Assembly: GCA_965229445.1 (NCBI GenBank)
Contig: OZ245876.1
Span: 2,542,001-2,606,000, forward strand
DNA: 64,000 bases
DNA from: Owenweeksia sp965229445
GTDB taxonomy: Bacteria; Bacteroidota; Bacteroidia; Flavobacteriales; Schleiferiaceae
Direction: 5' to 3'
The notes beneath the pieces are model-generated. The model did no database searches. It saw only the letters and a program-made list of their open reading frames with translations, and had not been told where the DNA came from. Both the position numbers and the translations under genes were made by a program. Shown here piece after piece: positions 51,890 through 61,039 of the stretch (within the stretch, counting starts at the first letter, position 1; the number at the start of each line of letters is the position of its first letter).

Positions 51890-52288
51890 TTAGGGTAATA
51901 TCACTTTCTCCTTAAGATAAATGCTATCCAGCGAAAGCTGTGTTTGCTCACCTTTGCAAGTCAACATTAATTTAGCTTTGAGGATGCCGTTTGGAACATT
52001 ACTGCCCGAATCAAAATGGCGGTAGGCCTGCCACAACCCAGATTCTTGCACCTTCGCAAATGCGATATGTTTATCGTCAAAGAAAATGGAATCCGCTTCA
52101 CAGTGGTTGGGTAATTGTAAGTTGTAATAGTGAGCCTGCCCCGATTCCGGCCTCCCCCCTACTTCCAGAAGATACCAGACCTCAACCTTATCAAGATCCG
52201 CCTGCTTGTTCGAGGTTTGGGAAGACGAGCCACAGGCGGCCAGGTACAGGATGATCCATCCTAGTAAAAAAATTCTTATTGCTTGCAT
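51890..52288 (-). CDS. Small hypothetical lipoprotein
   Basis: 132 residues with an ATG start that overlaps the end of the Asp-box protein gene by 13 bases. The signal ends in a lipobox (YLAAC, Cys about 19), then GSSSQTSNKQAD. The mature part is beta-rich with two Cys (PNHCEADSIFFDDKHIAFA, LMLTCKGEQTQLSLDSIYLKEKV). No family is recognised. It is the last gene of the leftward heme-associated run and the first chromosomal gene beyond the phage-like element. Confidence 0.72.
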   Translation of the reverse strand: MQAIRIFLLGWIILYLAACGSSSQTSNKQADLDKVEVWYLLEVGGRPESGQAHYYNLQLPNHCEADSIFFDDKHIAFAKVQESGLWQAYRHFDSGSNVPNGILKAKLMLTCKGEQTQLSLDSIYLKEKVILP

Positions 52289-55104
52289 AATTTAATGTAA
52301 CCAGAACGATCGCCGTTCTCCCACCTCAGAATATAAATACCTGAGGCTAAATGATTCATGTTGATTTCACTCCTTCCCTGATCCTTCAGCAAATAATGCT
52401 CCAAATCGTTACCCTGAACATTACTGAGGTACATATTAGTTTCCTGCCAGTTATCCGGTGTTTCTATTTGCAATAGGCCTGAAGTAGGATTAGGGTACAC
52501 CTTCAGTTCACTTTCTTCATGCTCGACAATGCTTATACCACTGCCAAAAACATGATACATAAAGCGATAAGTTTCCGTCGTATCACCATTACTTCCTACG
52601 GCAATAACTTTAAAATAAGTGTCTGAATTACCTGGTGCTTTTATGGGATAGTCCGTTTGCCAGAGGCTGTCTACCAAAGTCATGTTAATGGTGCTATCCA
52701 GATTCAAATTGTTGGCAGACCACTTAAGAAAAACACTGGATAAGCTACCGCTGTACTCAATTTTGCATCTCACATTCTGATCATCACCTCCCGAAGGAAA
52801 TCCGCCACCAAATCCATCCAGCAATGGCCCGATATCAATACTGGTGGTTATAATCCTGGGATGATTTTCACGCCCCACTAAATCGGTTTCCCACAAGCCA
52901 CGTCCCCAGGTAGCTCCTCTCAAGGTGTTAGTTCCCCACATAATCTCCAGATCACTCATACTACAATTGGGCAGACTTTGATTGTATAAGGTCCAGGTAT
53001 TTCCATGTAGTGGCATGGTAAACACGCCAATCTCCGCGCCCACATAAATATTGGCATTATGGAGATGATCTACTACCACAGACCGCAATGGCATATCGCC
53101 TAAGTTGTAGGTAATATTTTGCCAGGAATTGCCCAGGTCATCAGACCTGTAAATCTTTTGACCATTGTTTTGATAACTACTGAAAGTAACCAGGATAATG
53201 CTATCGTTGTTGGGAGCAAAGCATACATCGGTAATAAAACTGTTGGGGAGTCCCGCCCATCTGCTATTAAAAGTGTTACCACCATCCACGCTGATCTTGA
53301 GCTGCCTACCATCCGTTACCGCCATAATCTGCGTATTGTTGTAGGCAATATTTGCCCTATCAACCGAACCACTAAAGGGGGCTGACCCTACCTGCGACCA
53401 GGAAGATCCAAAATCATCGCTAACATGGGTATTGGCCCCAAATGAATAAACCCGCATTGGGTTAATCGGATCAAAGAACATGGGGGCTTCCCAGGCGGCG
53501 CTGTTATGATCCAGTGAACCGGTTAGATTCCATCCTCCATCTGTACTTTTTCTACGGCCACCATACTGATAACTCATGATGAGATAATCCGGATTTAAGG
53601 GATGAATAATACCTTCCATACCATCCGCCCCATATATTTCTAACCAACCCTGGCGGTTGAGCACGCTTGAGCCATTATCCTGACTGCCACAAATATTCAT
53701 ATAGTTGTTGCTCTGACTTACCCCCACCATATAGTTTTCTCTAATGCCGGTTCCAGAACTTAATCGGGTCCAGTTTTGGCTGGGATTGAATGTTTTTCCT
53801 AAATAACCATCAGTAGCCAGGTAAAAGGTACCATTGATACAACGTGCTCTGCGCAAATCAGCATGGATATACCTGCCACCATTGAAAGGGTTCCTGCCCG
53901 TGGTCCAATCCATTTCCAGGAAAAAGGTCCTGCCACCATCATAGCTGGCGTATATTTCCAGCATACCATAAACCATAATACTGGTGTCCACATCACTCAC
54001 GGCAAACCCGTCGCAGGATTTCGGTGGCGTGGATAAAAAAGTAAAGCTGCTATCACGGTGCAATGCTTTCCAAACACCATTGTTAGAAGCGGCATAAATG
54101 CAATCCGGGCAAACCGGACTTACGGAAAGATGCAATTCAGAATTGAGATTGCCATTGAGGGTGGCTGAAGATGAATAAACTCTTCCACCATCTTCACTGA
54201 TTAAAACATTATTTGCCAATGCCGTGCCGCGATTGTTATAGGCATACACCACTCCCGTATCGGTAGGATGAAAGGCAATTTGGGTAACATCTGATGCATT
54301 TAAATAGCGTGAAAAACTTTGGAGATCATCATCAGAAACATACAAGCCGCTGGAAGTTCCGATATACACCCGATGAGGAATTTGTGGATGATAGGCTATT
54401 TCATGCACCTGCCCGCTAGAACCCAAGCCCATCCAGCCCAAGTTACTTGGATTAAAGGCCGTAGTATCCCAGGTCAAGCCGCCGTCTACCGAACGATATA
54501 CGCCGTGGGAAGTACCATTTCTTGCATTCCGAATATTGATAAGAATACTATCTGGATTGGTGGGAGAAACGGCTATGGCATTTACGCCGGAGGCGACCAT
54601 AAAGTCTGTACTGGAGCTTTGCCAGCTTTGTCCGCCATCGTTGGTGCGCCAAAAGCCACCGCTTCTGCTACCCAGGTAAATCAGGTTTGAATCATTGGGA
54701 TTGACATAGAACGACTCTACCCTACCCAAGCCAGGATTATAACCTCCCGCTATATTATTGATCTGATATGGACCTAAATCTCGCCATGCCGGAGCGGCCA
54801 CGCTAGCCGAGTTTTGCGCTAAAAATTGCTGGTACTGCTTTGCGGCAAAATACATATCCCTTTCGCTTCTATTGCCATCGGGATAGTAATTGGGTTCATT
54901 CTGAAACTTCCAGCGCTGAAAACCCTTAAATCCACTTCCTTCACCAGTGCCTTCAGATTCAAAATGTTGCTCGGCCTCTTGTACAACTTCATAGAAATTA
55001 TAAGAGGGATCAAACATTTTTGCTTTATAGTCCTGCGATCGAAGACTATAAGAGAATAGGATGAAGCAGGATAACAGGCCAAGGTTAATTCTCAAGATAT
55101 TCAT
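52276..55104 (-). CDS. Secreted Asp-box (sortilin/BNR-type) beta-propeller protein with T9SS sorting domain
   Basis: 942 residues from the ATG at 55104, which gives the signal peptide MNILRINLGLLSCFILFSYS; a 15-codon longer frame would need TTG. Asp-box motifs recur through about residues 150-720: FWRTNDGGQSW, VYRSVDGGLTW, LYVSDDDLQSF, IYASYDGGRTF, THVSDDFGSSW, LKISVDGGNTF, IYRSDDLGNSW. They indicate one or two propellers of the VPS10/sialidase-like superfamily. A beta-sandwich linker follows, then the T9SS type A sorting domain (last 80 residues, VYPNPTSGLLQIE). The fold binds or cleaves glycans and peptides in other proteins; no catalytic residues could be identified here, so the substrate is open. 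Confidence 0.88.
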   Translation of the reverse strand: MNILRINLGLLSCFILFSYSLRSQDYKAKMFDPSYNFYEVVQEAEQHFESEGTGEGSGFKGFQRWKFQNEPNYYPDGNRSERDMYFAAKQYQQFLAQNSASVAAPAWRDLGPYQINNIAGGYNPGLGRVESFYVNPNDSNLIYLGSRSGGFWRTNDGGQSWQSSSTDFMVASGVNAIAVSPTNPDSILINIRNARNGTSHGVYRSVDGGLTWDTTAFNPSNLGWMGLGSSGQVHEIAYHPQIPHRVYIGTSSGLYVSDDDLQSFSRYLNASDVTQIAFHPTDTGVVYAYNNRGTALANNVLISEDGGRVYSSSATLNGNLNSELHLSVSPVCPDCIYAASNNGVWKALHRDSSFTFLSTPPKSCDGFAVSDVDTSIMVYGMLEIYASYDGGRTFFLEMDWTTGRNPFNGGRYIHADLRRARCINGTFYLATDGYLGKTFNPSQNWTRLSSGTGIRENYMVGVSQSNNYMNICGSQDNGSSVLNRQGWLEIYGADGMEGIIHPLNPDYLIMSYQYGGRRKSTDGGWNLTGSLDHNSAAWEAPMFFDPINPMRVYSFGANTHVSDDFGSSWSQVGSAPFSGSVDRANIAYNNTQIMAVTDGRQLKISVDGGNTFNSRWAGLPNSFITDVCFAPNNDSIILVTFSSYQNNGQKIYRSDDLGNSWQNITYNLGDMPLRSVVVDHLHNANIYVGAEIGVFTMPLHGNTWTLYNQSLPNCSMSDLEIMWGTNTLRGATWGRGLWETDLVGRENHPRIITTSIDIGPLLDGFGGGFPSGGDDQNVRCKIEYSGSLSSVFLKWSANNLNLDSTINMTLVDSLWQTDYPIKAPGNSDTYFKVIAVGSNGDTTETYRFMYHVFGSGISIVEHEESELKVYPNPTSGLLQIETPDNWQETNMYLSNVQGNDLEHYLLKDQGRSEINMNHLASGIYILRWENGDRSGYIKLCKQ

Positions 55105-55217
55105 AAACAGAATTTTATAGGGAGCCAGATAGGGATACTGACCTTTCAAATATCAGGAAAAAAAACCAGTAATTGAACTATGCAATCAATAGCTCTGGTT
55201 GATCAAACCGGTTGCAT

Positions 55218-56225
55218 TTACAAGGGCAGATACTCAAAGCTCACCCCTCCCTTTTGGCCGGCGTTGTTATAAAAGCCAGTAAAATGCAGTCGGTAGGTGA
55301 TATTGCTATTATCTCGTACAAAATAATTAAGATTACTTCTCACCAGAAAGGTTCCCACATCTAAATCAAAATACTTCCAATCGTGGCCGATCACGTTCTG
55401 ACGGTCAGATAGTTGATGTTCATCTACATCCTCAATTCTAAGGCTGGTGTAGCTTATTGTACTGTCCTGTGTGCTAATGGTATCTAAATACGCGGTAGTA
55501 TTGGATGGATTGATCATACATCCGGTTACCGAATAATCCAAGGTATCACTGCCATCAAAAAGTCGTTCCATATACTTGGTAAAATGCAAGTCCCATTCTT
55601 TCTTTGGTGGTTCAAGACTCAGGATCTCATCCGGTTTATCAAGCTTAATAAACTGATAATTGTACCGGGGTTCAACTGACAGTCTCACCTCTTTCAATTC
55701 GGAATTATCTAGCTTGGCTACTTTGATTAGGTAGGCATCAGACTCCAGGGCAATGAGTTGCACTTTTAAAAAACCTCGCTCCTGATTGGCAAAATCCCGA
55801 CCCAGGTTTATCAGGTACACTTCCTGCTTTGGTTGTCCATTATCAATATCACCAGACCACCATCCATGATGATAGTACCTCCCGGATCGTTCAAATTCAA
55901 ATTTGAAATTTGAGGGGTCAAAAGTGGTAGAAAAATCGGTGACTCCCGTACGGGCAATGGATGAACTCATCGCTGGATTAACGAAGAGATTGGGTTGAGT
56001 TATATCGCAGCTAAAGGCCAAATCCCAGCTATCCCTCAAGTTCTGGGTCTTTACCTGGCCACTGCTCAAATCAAAGTACAACTGCATTTGATAATCAACA
56101 CCGCCCTCAGATACCATATCGGCCTGCCCAATCTGGTCCGTCACAAAACGACCCGGTAAAAGATCTTCATCTTTCTGACAAGCCTGTATTATGATTAAAA
56201 CCAATATTGCAAGAAGATATCTCAT
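55218..56225 (-). CDS. HmuY-like heme-binding lipoprotein
   Basis: 335 residues with an ATG start overlapping the receptor stop by one base (TAATG). The signal ends in the lipobox IIQAC (Cys about 16), so it should be anchored on the outer membrane. HmuY-family features: YQMQLYFDLSSGQV, DSWDLAFSC near the N-terminus, a second EWDLHFTKY segment, and the C-terminal YFVRDNSNITYRLHFTGFYNNAGQKG. HmuY proteins take heme from host or environmental hemoproteins and hand it to the TonB-dependent receptor encoded next door. The ligand residues cannot be assigned with certainty. Confidence 0.82.
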   Translation of the reverse strand: MRYLLAILVLIIIQACQKDEDLLPGRFVTDQIGQADMVSEGGVDYQMQLYFDLSSGQVKTQNLRDSWDLAFSCDITQPNLFVNPAMSSSIARTGVTDFSTTFDPSNFKFEFERSGRYYHHGWWSGDIDNGQPKQEVYLINLGRDFANQERGFLKVQLIALESDAYLIKVAKLDNSELKEVRLSVEPRYNYQFIKLDKPDEILSLEPPKKEWDLHFTKYMERLFDGSDTLDYSVTGCMINPSNTTAYLDTISTQDSTISYTSLRIEDVDEHQLSDRQNVIGHDWKYFDLDVGTFLVRSNLNYFVRDNSNITYRLHFTGFYNNAGQKGGVSFEYLPL

Positions 56226-58495
56226 TATATGCTCAATTGAAACCTTATGACCAAAGTGCGCCCATAACTCAGCGGAATTGATGAACTGCCCCCGGTATGT
56301 GTACCGCCAGTCTCATCAATGGATGAAGACAGATTGGTGATATCAAAGAGGTTTTTAACTCCAGCCGAAACAACAATGTTCTTATAAAATTCTTTACGAA
56401 GCATAAAATCTGCCATGGAATATGCTTCAAAAGTATTGAATAGCAAATCTCCTTCTGTGTTGGAAATTAAATCCGTACGTTCTCCGGTATGATTAAAAAA
56501 TAAGGAAGGTCGCAATCTTAACTTCTCGAAATTATAATACAGGTTTGCCCTGATTTGAGGGTAGAAGTTGAAGCCATCCTGTCCGCTGCCTATGGCCTGT
56601 TCGGAAAATGAGATATCGTTCTTAATACCGATGTAGGACAGACCTCCTTCAAACTGCCAGGGACCATGAATATAGGTTAACCTATAGGTGAGACCGCTGG
56701 TCATGGTTCGATCAATGTTCTCATTGGTATAAAGGCCCCGTGGATCTTGATCGTCAGGCTCGATCACAGGAATCAGCCGTATTTGATTTCTAATATCATT
56801 TACAAAAACTCCCAGGTCAGATTCAACACTCCCTTTATCATAGCGATGAAGATAGTTGACATCAAACTGATAGTTTTGGCTGGTCTCCGCCACCAGATCT
56901 TCATTGCCCAGGATATTGTGATTTTCATCGACGAAGAAAAAATAGAGTTCCTTGAGGGTGGGTGCCCTAAATCCCTCACCATAGGAAGCTCTAAATACCC
57001 AATCTTTGGCCGGTTCCCATCTCAGAGCCAGCGATTTTATAAGCGGAGCATCGAAGCGACTGTTATAGGCATAACGCAATCCGGGTTGCACGCTAAGTGA
57101 TTTGAAGGGCAGATAATCTCCGGTAGCAAATATTGCCACGTCCGTAATACTCTGGCTCCCACTCTCAATTCTCTCCCCCTGATTAATCTCATGACTTAAA
57201 TCATAACCCAATTGATAGTTGAACTTTTCTAACCAATTGTGATTAAAAAATAATCGGGAGGATAAAAAACCAAATACGCTGGTGTCTTGCGCTTCACTTC
57301 CCTGCGTGCGTATCTCCTCTCCACTGTTTAAGTTTCTAATAAAGGAACTCTTTTCTCGGCGGAAGTAATTATAAGCCACAAATGCTTTTAGCGTAAGTTT
57401 ATTGCTTAGATAGTAATCGCCATAAATAGCATTGTTTATTCTGCGGGTATCATAATATTCATCCAGTGCCCTGGGATATTTCCATGCCCCGCTATCAACC
57501 ACCGTAATGGCACTATCTACACTGCCCGGATCACCGAGGTTAGTAATGCTTTCATCAAAAAAGTCTCCCCGGTAGGATAGCATTAATCGGTTATACCTTC
57601 GTCTAAGAGACAGAGAAGTAAAATACTGTTCTTTGGGATTCCACTGCTGATTTCTGCTGTTGTTGGCACTATAACCATCAAAATAGTATCGGCCCAATGA
57701 GAGATTGGCCTGTATCTTACCTATAGGGGCGGCAATACTGCCATCAAAATTATATCTCCCTGCTGATTCATAGTAGGCATTGAACTTTCCGGCAGGCTTA
57801 GCCGTAGCCTCCTTCTTTGTGATGAGGTTGATGGTGCCAGCCATGGCATCGGTGCCATACTGAATACTCATGGGGCCTTCTACGACCTCTACCCTCTCAA
57901 TATCGTTGAGATTTATCTGACTCAAATCTATATTGCCATCTAGCCGTCCAATAACAGGGACACCATCAATCAAAATCTTTATACTGTTGCCGCCCAAACC
58001 CTGTAAGCTAAGTTGTGAACCCAGGATGCCATCTTGTGATATGCTGAAGTTGAGGTCATTGGTAAGCAGGTCATTCAAATTCACCGCGGCCTGTTGTTCA
58101 ATCCTGGTCTGGTTTATTACCCGCACCTGTCTCACCGCTTCTTCCGCCAAAATCGGTCTGGCCTGACCGGTAACTACCACTTCCTGAAGTTCTTCGCGCA
58201 GCGGTGACAAATAAACCTGGTGAAACCGCCCACTGGCTTTTAGGCTTTGCCTAACCGGTAGATAGGATAAGTGTCGAATCAACAATTGAGAAGCTTCTGA
58301 AGTCACCTCCAAACCTACCATGCCTTTGTCATTGGTTACGGACAAACTGCTATCGGTTGATTTGATCAACCATACATCCGCACCGGGGATGGGAAGATCT
58401 GTATGCACGTCATGCACTTTGAGCCACAAGGAATCCTGAGCCGGAAGACTCAAGGCGATGACTACCATTACTATGCTACCAAATAAACGCAACAT
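56225..58495 (-). CDS. TonB-dependent outer-membrane receptor, HmuR-like
   Basis: 756 residues with an ATG start and a signal peptide (MLRLFGSIVMVVIALSLPAQ). A carboxypeptidase-regulatory-like domain (about 25-95) leads to the plug (about 105-230: EVVVTGQ, LQGLGGNSIKILIDGVPVIGR, ERVEVVEGPMSIQYGTDAMAGTINLITKK). A 22-strand barrel follows, containing the receptor motif FRAPTLKELYFFF and the HmuR-type NEDL variant (ILGNEDLVAETS), and the barrel-closing C-terminus LVIRFQLSI. With the adjacent HmuY-like lipoprotein it forms a heme import pair across the outer membrane, powered by TonB-ExbBD encoded elsewhere. Confidence 0.9.
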   Translation of the reverse strand: MLRLFGSIVMVVIALSLPAQDSLWLKVHDVHTDLPIPGADVWLIKSTDSSLSVTNDKGMVGLEVTSEASQLLIRHLSYLPVRQSLKASGRFHQVYLSPLREELQEVVVTGQARPILAEEAVRQVRVINQTRIEQQAAVNLNDLLTNDLNFSISQDGILGSQLSLQGLGGNSIKILIDGVPVIGRLDGNIDLSQINLNDIERVEVVEGPMSIQYGTDAMAGTINLITKKEATAKPAGKFNAYYESAGRYNFDGSIAAPIGKIQANLSLGRYYFDGYSANNSRNQQWNPKEQYFTSLSLRRRYNRLMLSYRGDFFDESITNLGDPGSVDSAITVVDSGAWKYPRALDEYYDTRRINNAIYGDYYLSNKLTLKAFVAYNYFRREKSSFIRNLNSGEEIRTQGSEAQDTSVFGFLSSRLFFNHNWLEKFNYQLGYDLSHEINQGERIESGSQSITDVAIFATGDYLPFKSLSVQPGLRYAYNSRFDAPLIKSLALRWEPAKDWVFRASYGEGFRAPTLKELYFFFVDENHNILGNEDLVAETSQNYQFDVNYLHRYDKGSVESDLGVFVNDIRNQIRLIPVIEPDDQDPRGLYTNENIDRTMTSGLTYRLTYIHGPWQFEGGLSYIGIKNDISFSEQAIGSGQDGFNFYPQIRANLYYNFEKLRLRPSLFFNHTGERTDLISNTEGDLLFNTFEAYSMADFMLRKEFYKNIVVSAGVKNLFDITNLSSSIDETGGTHTGGSSSIPLSYGRTLVIRFQLSI

Positions 58496-58543
58496 CCAGT
58501 TAAGCGTGGGGTCTGTTACAGATTACTGAAAACTCGTTTGGCA

Positions 58544-59806
58544 CTATGGTTGAACCAGTATTCTGGTAGTAGCCTGATAATTCCCAGCTTTCACATTTAA
58601 TACAAACACTCCGGCATTCAGTCCTTCGGTATCTATCTTAATTTGCTTGACGCCTGGCTCAATACTTCTACTTTCACTTCTTACTAGTTGACCCTTTGTA
58701 TTTACAATCTCAATGCTCAGCTCCTCACTCACATCAGATTGCACGGCCAAGTTAAATGAACCTGAACTTGGGTTGGGATAAACCGATAGTAGATTAATTT
58801 GCTGATCTGAAATGGAGGCCGTATTCCAATGGGTGATATCAGCCTTGGGGTAAATATAGAGTTCTACTCCATTGGCATCATTTATTCGAACCGGAATGTC
58901 GCTGAATCCCGATTGAGCATAAAAGGCCAGATCCCAGTCCTTGTCCTGGTTTACCTGAACCTCCGCTTTACTCTCTGTTGAATAATAAACCTGATCCACA
59001 TTTCCTGCACCCAGTGCGATAGAATCTGCCTGACCATTTACCATGAAGGTGATTTTTCCCGTGCCACTACCTGTATAATCTGTTAGCTTCAACTCATTGA
59101 TATTTCCCATCTGATCACGGACATAATAAGTCAGGGTATCAAAAATGACAGTACCTGAAGGACCAGCAGATTTCCAATCATAACCAATGGTAGAAATATC
59201 ACCGCTGAATGGAAACTGAACCGTATCGTTTATACTAGCTGCTACGCCAGAGTCTTTCTCCACCTGAGACACCATTACGTTGCGATTGTGGAGTACTCCT
59301 GAAACCGCATAGCTGCCAAAACCAGGGAAGAAAATAGGATACTTCGTGAACAGGATATCCCAATCGTCCGTCCAGGGTTCCAAATCCTTAATCATTTCAG
59401 CATCCAATGAATAGTAAAAGAAATTTTTAGTGGTATAGGTTGAACGATCCAATAGCTTGGTGGTCTTATTGCTACCATCGAGATCACTGTAAGTAATCGT
59501 AAAAACACCAGAGGCCAGCTGGTCTATAGAGATTCCCTTATAGTTGCCCTGAACGGTTTTAACAATATAGATGCTATCTCCTCCGATAATGTGTGTAGCC
59601 TGATTATAGGCGCCCCAACCAAAATCAGCAGGATTCGACGTGTCTCTACCCGCGTTAAAGGCTCCCACCATCCATGTTTCGTACGAATTGCTAAGTACCG
59701 GCCAATTGCTGCTCAGTCCGGTGGTATCAAACAACTGTGCCTGTCCTGAAATGCTTATCATCAAGCCTATCATCAGGAACGCCATTTTAACTCTCAATAT
59801 GTGCAT
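58544..59806 (-). CDS. T9SS-secreted HmuY-like protein
   Basis: 420 residues from the ATG at 59806, giving MHILRVKMAFLMIGLMISISGQAQ as a signal peptide (a TTG start two codons earlier is less likely). There is no lipobox. HmuY-like segments occur twice: DDWDILFTKYPIFFPGFG with the strand YYVRDQMGNINELKLTDYTG, and a second start DKDWDLAFYAQSGFSDIPVRIND. The C-terminal 85 residues form a T9SS type A sorting domain (VYPNPSSGSFNLAV to TTRILVQP). It is thus a heme-binding-like protein sent to the surface or medium by T9SS rather than by a lipid anchor, upstream of the receptor. It probably acts as an extracellular hemophore (inference). Confidence 0.8.
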   Translation of the reverse strand: MHILRVKMAFLMIGLMISISGQAQLFDTTGLSSNWPVLSNSYETWMVGAFNAGRDTSNPADFGWGAYNQATHIIGGDSIYIVKTVQGNYKGISIDQLASGVFTITYSDLDGSNKTTKLLDRSTYTTKNFFYYSLDAEMIKDLEPWTDDWDILFTKYPIFFPGFGSYAVSGVLHNRNVMVSQVEKDSGVAASINDTVQFPFSGDISTIGYDWKSAGPSGTVIFDTLTYYVRDQMGNINELKLTDYTGSGTGKITFMVNGQADSIALGAGNVDQVYYSTESKAEVQVNQDKDWDLAFYAQSGFSDIPVRINDANGVELYIYPKADITHWNTASISDQQINLLSVYPNPSSGSFNLAVQSDVSEELSIEIVNTKGQLVRSESRSIEPGVKQIKIDTEGLNAGVFVLNVKAGNYQATTRILVQP

Positions 59807-59824
59807 GATCAATTAATCTTCTAT

Positions 59825-60787
59825 TTAATTCTTAAATTCTAGATTCTCATTACTAGAAGCCCAGGGACTGGGTTCTTCGCTCAAGTATATATCAATTATT
59901 TCCTCTATCTGCTCAAGGCCTGATCCCGGGGAATAATACCCTTCTTTCTCCAGTTCATTTTGGAGCGCGAAAATACGATGCCAGAGCCTATAATCCTCGA
60001 TTTCCCATCTAAGATTAACATATTCCTTTCCGTTAAGTTTATCATGCCACACATTTCTTACATCAACCCAGAAGGAGCGCTGGTTTTGCCACCACATCTG
60101 CGCTTGTGCGCAACGCTCATCGTTTACACGTGTATAAATATTCATCCCCTTTTCCCATACCAGGGTACTATCTCCTTCCTCAGATCGTATGATTTTGGCA
60201 TTATCCAGTTCATGAACATGACCGGTTTCGGTTAGAATATGTTTATTATTTCGGAGCATTAAGTTGTAGTCATCACGCTTGGTGTATTCCCGTCTTGGTA
60301 ATGGAGCAGCTACCTGCGATTCCCAATAAGTTTTGCCGTCTACCTTTAGCCAGGTAGCATAGCCTTGATATCTTGGACTGTCGTCTACCTCAAACACTTT
60401 TTGAGTCCAGGTACCTTTTACTTCCTTCGCATTTACCACAGCATGCTTCCATTCCAAATTCCTCTGGTAGGTCAAAAAATTGGTGTTCTCATAAATCCAA
60501 TCCTGCCGCCAGTGCTTTATGACCTTTTCATCACTAATAATCAATAAATGCTGCAGTCGTAGCATGTCCTGCGATTCTTCATCAACAAAGATCCATTCCA
60601 GTGCTTTGGCTGAATAGTCTTCATGCTTTTGGTATTGATCGGAGCTGGAAAATGTTTCAGCATATTGAAAGCTCACCTCATAGCAACCACACATTTGCTT
60701 TATGGCCGATTTATCACTTTCAGGAGCTTGTGCAATAGCGTTTACTTGTGCGGCGATTATTAAAATTAGTAAAGTAATTTTTCTCAT
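59825..60787 (-). CDS. DUF6607-family exported protein
   Basis: 320 residues with an ATG start and a signal peptide (MRKITLLILIIAAQVNAIAQA). Family features: CGCYEVSFQYAETFSS, ALEWIFVDEES, KHWRQDWIYENTNFLTYQRNLEW, GTWTQKVFEVDDSPRYQGYATW and the C-terminal WWQNQRSFWVDVRNVW. It is the first gene of the leftward heme operon, 18 nt before the HmuY-like gene. DUF6607 genes are often seen next to heme uptake genes, as here, but the biochemical role is not established. It is likely periplasmic and Trp-rich, perhaps a heme or porphyrin handling protein (inference). Confidence 0.82.
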   Translation of the reverse strand: MRKITLLILIIAAQVNAIAQAPESDKSAIKQMCGCYEVSFQYAETFSSSDQYQKHEDYSAKALEWIFVDEESQDMLRLQHLLIISDEKVIKHWRQDWIYENTNFLTYQRNLEWKHAVVNAKEVKGTWTQKVFEVDDSPRYQGYATWLKVDGKTYWESQVAAPLPRREYTKRDDYNLMLRNNKHILTETGHVHELDNAKIIRSEEGDSTLVWEKGMNIYTRVNDERCAQAQMWWQNQRSFWVDVRNVWHDKLNGKEYVNLRWEIEDYRLWHRIFALQNELEKEGYYSPGSGLEQIEEIIDIYLSEEPSPWASSNENLEFKN

Positions 60788-60827
60788 TTGTAAGAGAATA
60801 TTTCAAGGGGTTTTGTTTTGATGGGCG

Positions 60828-60858
60828 CAAACTTATAACCCAAATCGAATCCCACAAA
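60828..60858 (-). promoter_or_regulatory. Promoter of the heme-uptake operon
   Basis: On the minus strand TTTG (60858-60855) is followed after 19 nt by TAAGTTTG (60835-60828), an exact TAnnTTTG box with ideal spacing. The start point would be near 60822, 35 nt before the ATG of the DUF6607 gene. Confidence 0.75.
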
Positions 60859-60859
60859 G

Positions 60860-60884
60860 TTTATTTAGATTAAATTTAAATAAA
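60860..60884. promoter_or_regulatory. 25-bp AT-rich palindrome upstream of the heme promoter, possible Fur-type site
   Basis: TTTATTTA-gATTAAATTT-AAATAAA reads almost the same on both strands over 25 bases, broken only at the centre and one symmetric pair. It starts directly upstream of the -33 box. TTTAGATTAAATTTAAA resembles Bacteroidota Fur boxes, but low-complexity AT sequence gives such matches by chance. Confidence 0.5.
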
Positions 60885-61008
60885 TTTTTAACCATCTGTA
60901 TATCTGATATATACAGAGATTAAACTCGGATAGACCTCCCGTCATGAACCTCTATATGTCCGTCTAAGCTTTCATCATCATGAGGCATTGCGAAATATTA
61001 AATAGCAG

Positions 61009-61034
61009 AAAAAAAGCGGTCGATTGACCGCTTT
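61009..61034 (-). terminator. Rho-independent terminator of the nqr operon
   Basis: On the minus strand AAAGCGGTC-aatc-GACCGCTTT is followed by further Ts. It begins 5 nt after the nqrF stop codon and separates nqr from the heme locus. Confidence 0.9.
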
Positions 61035-61039
61035 ACAAA

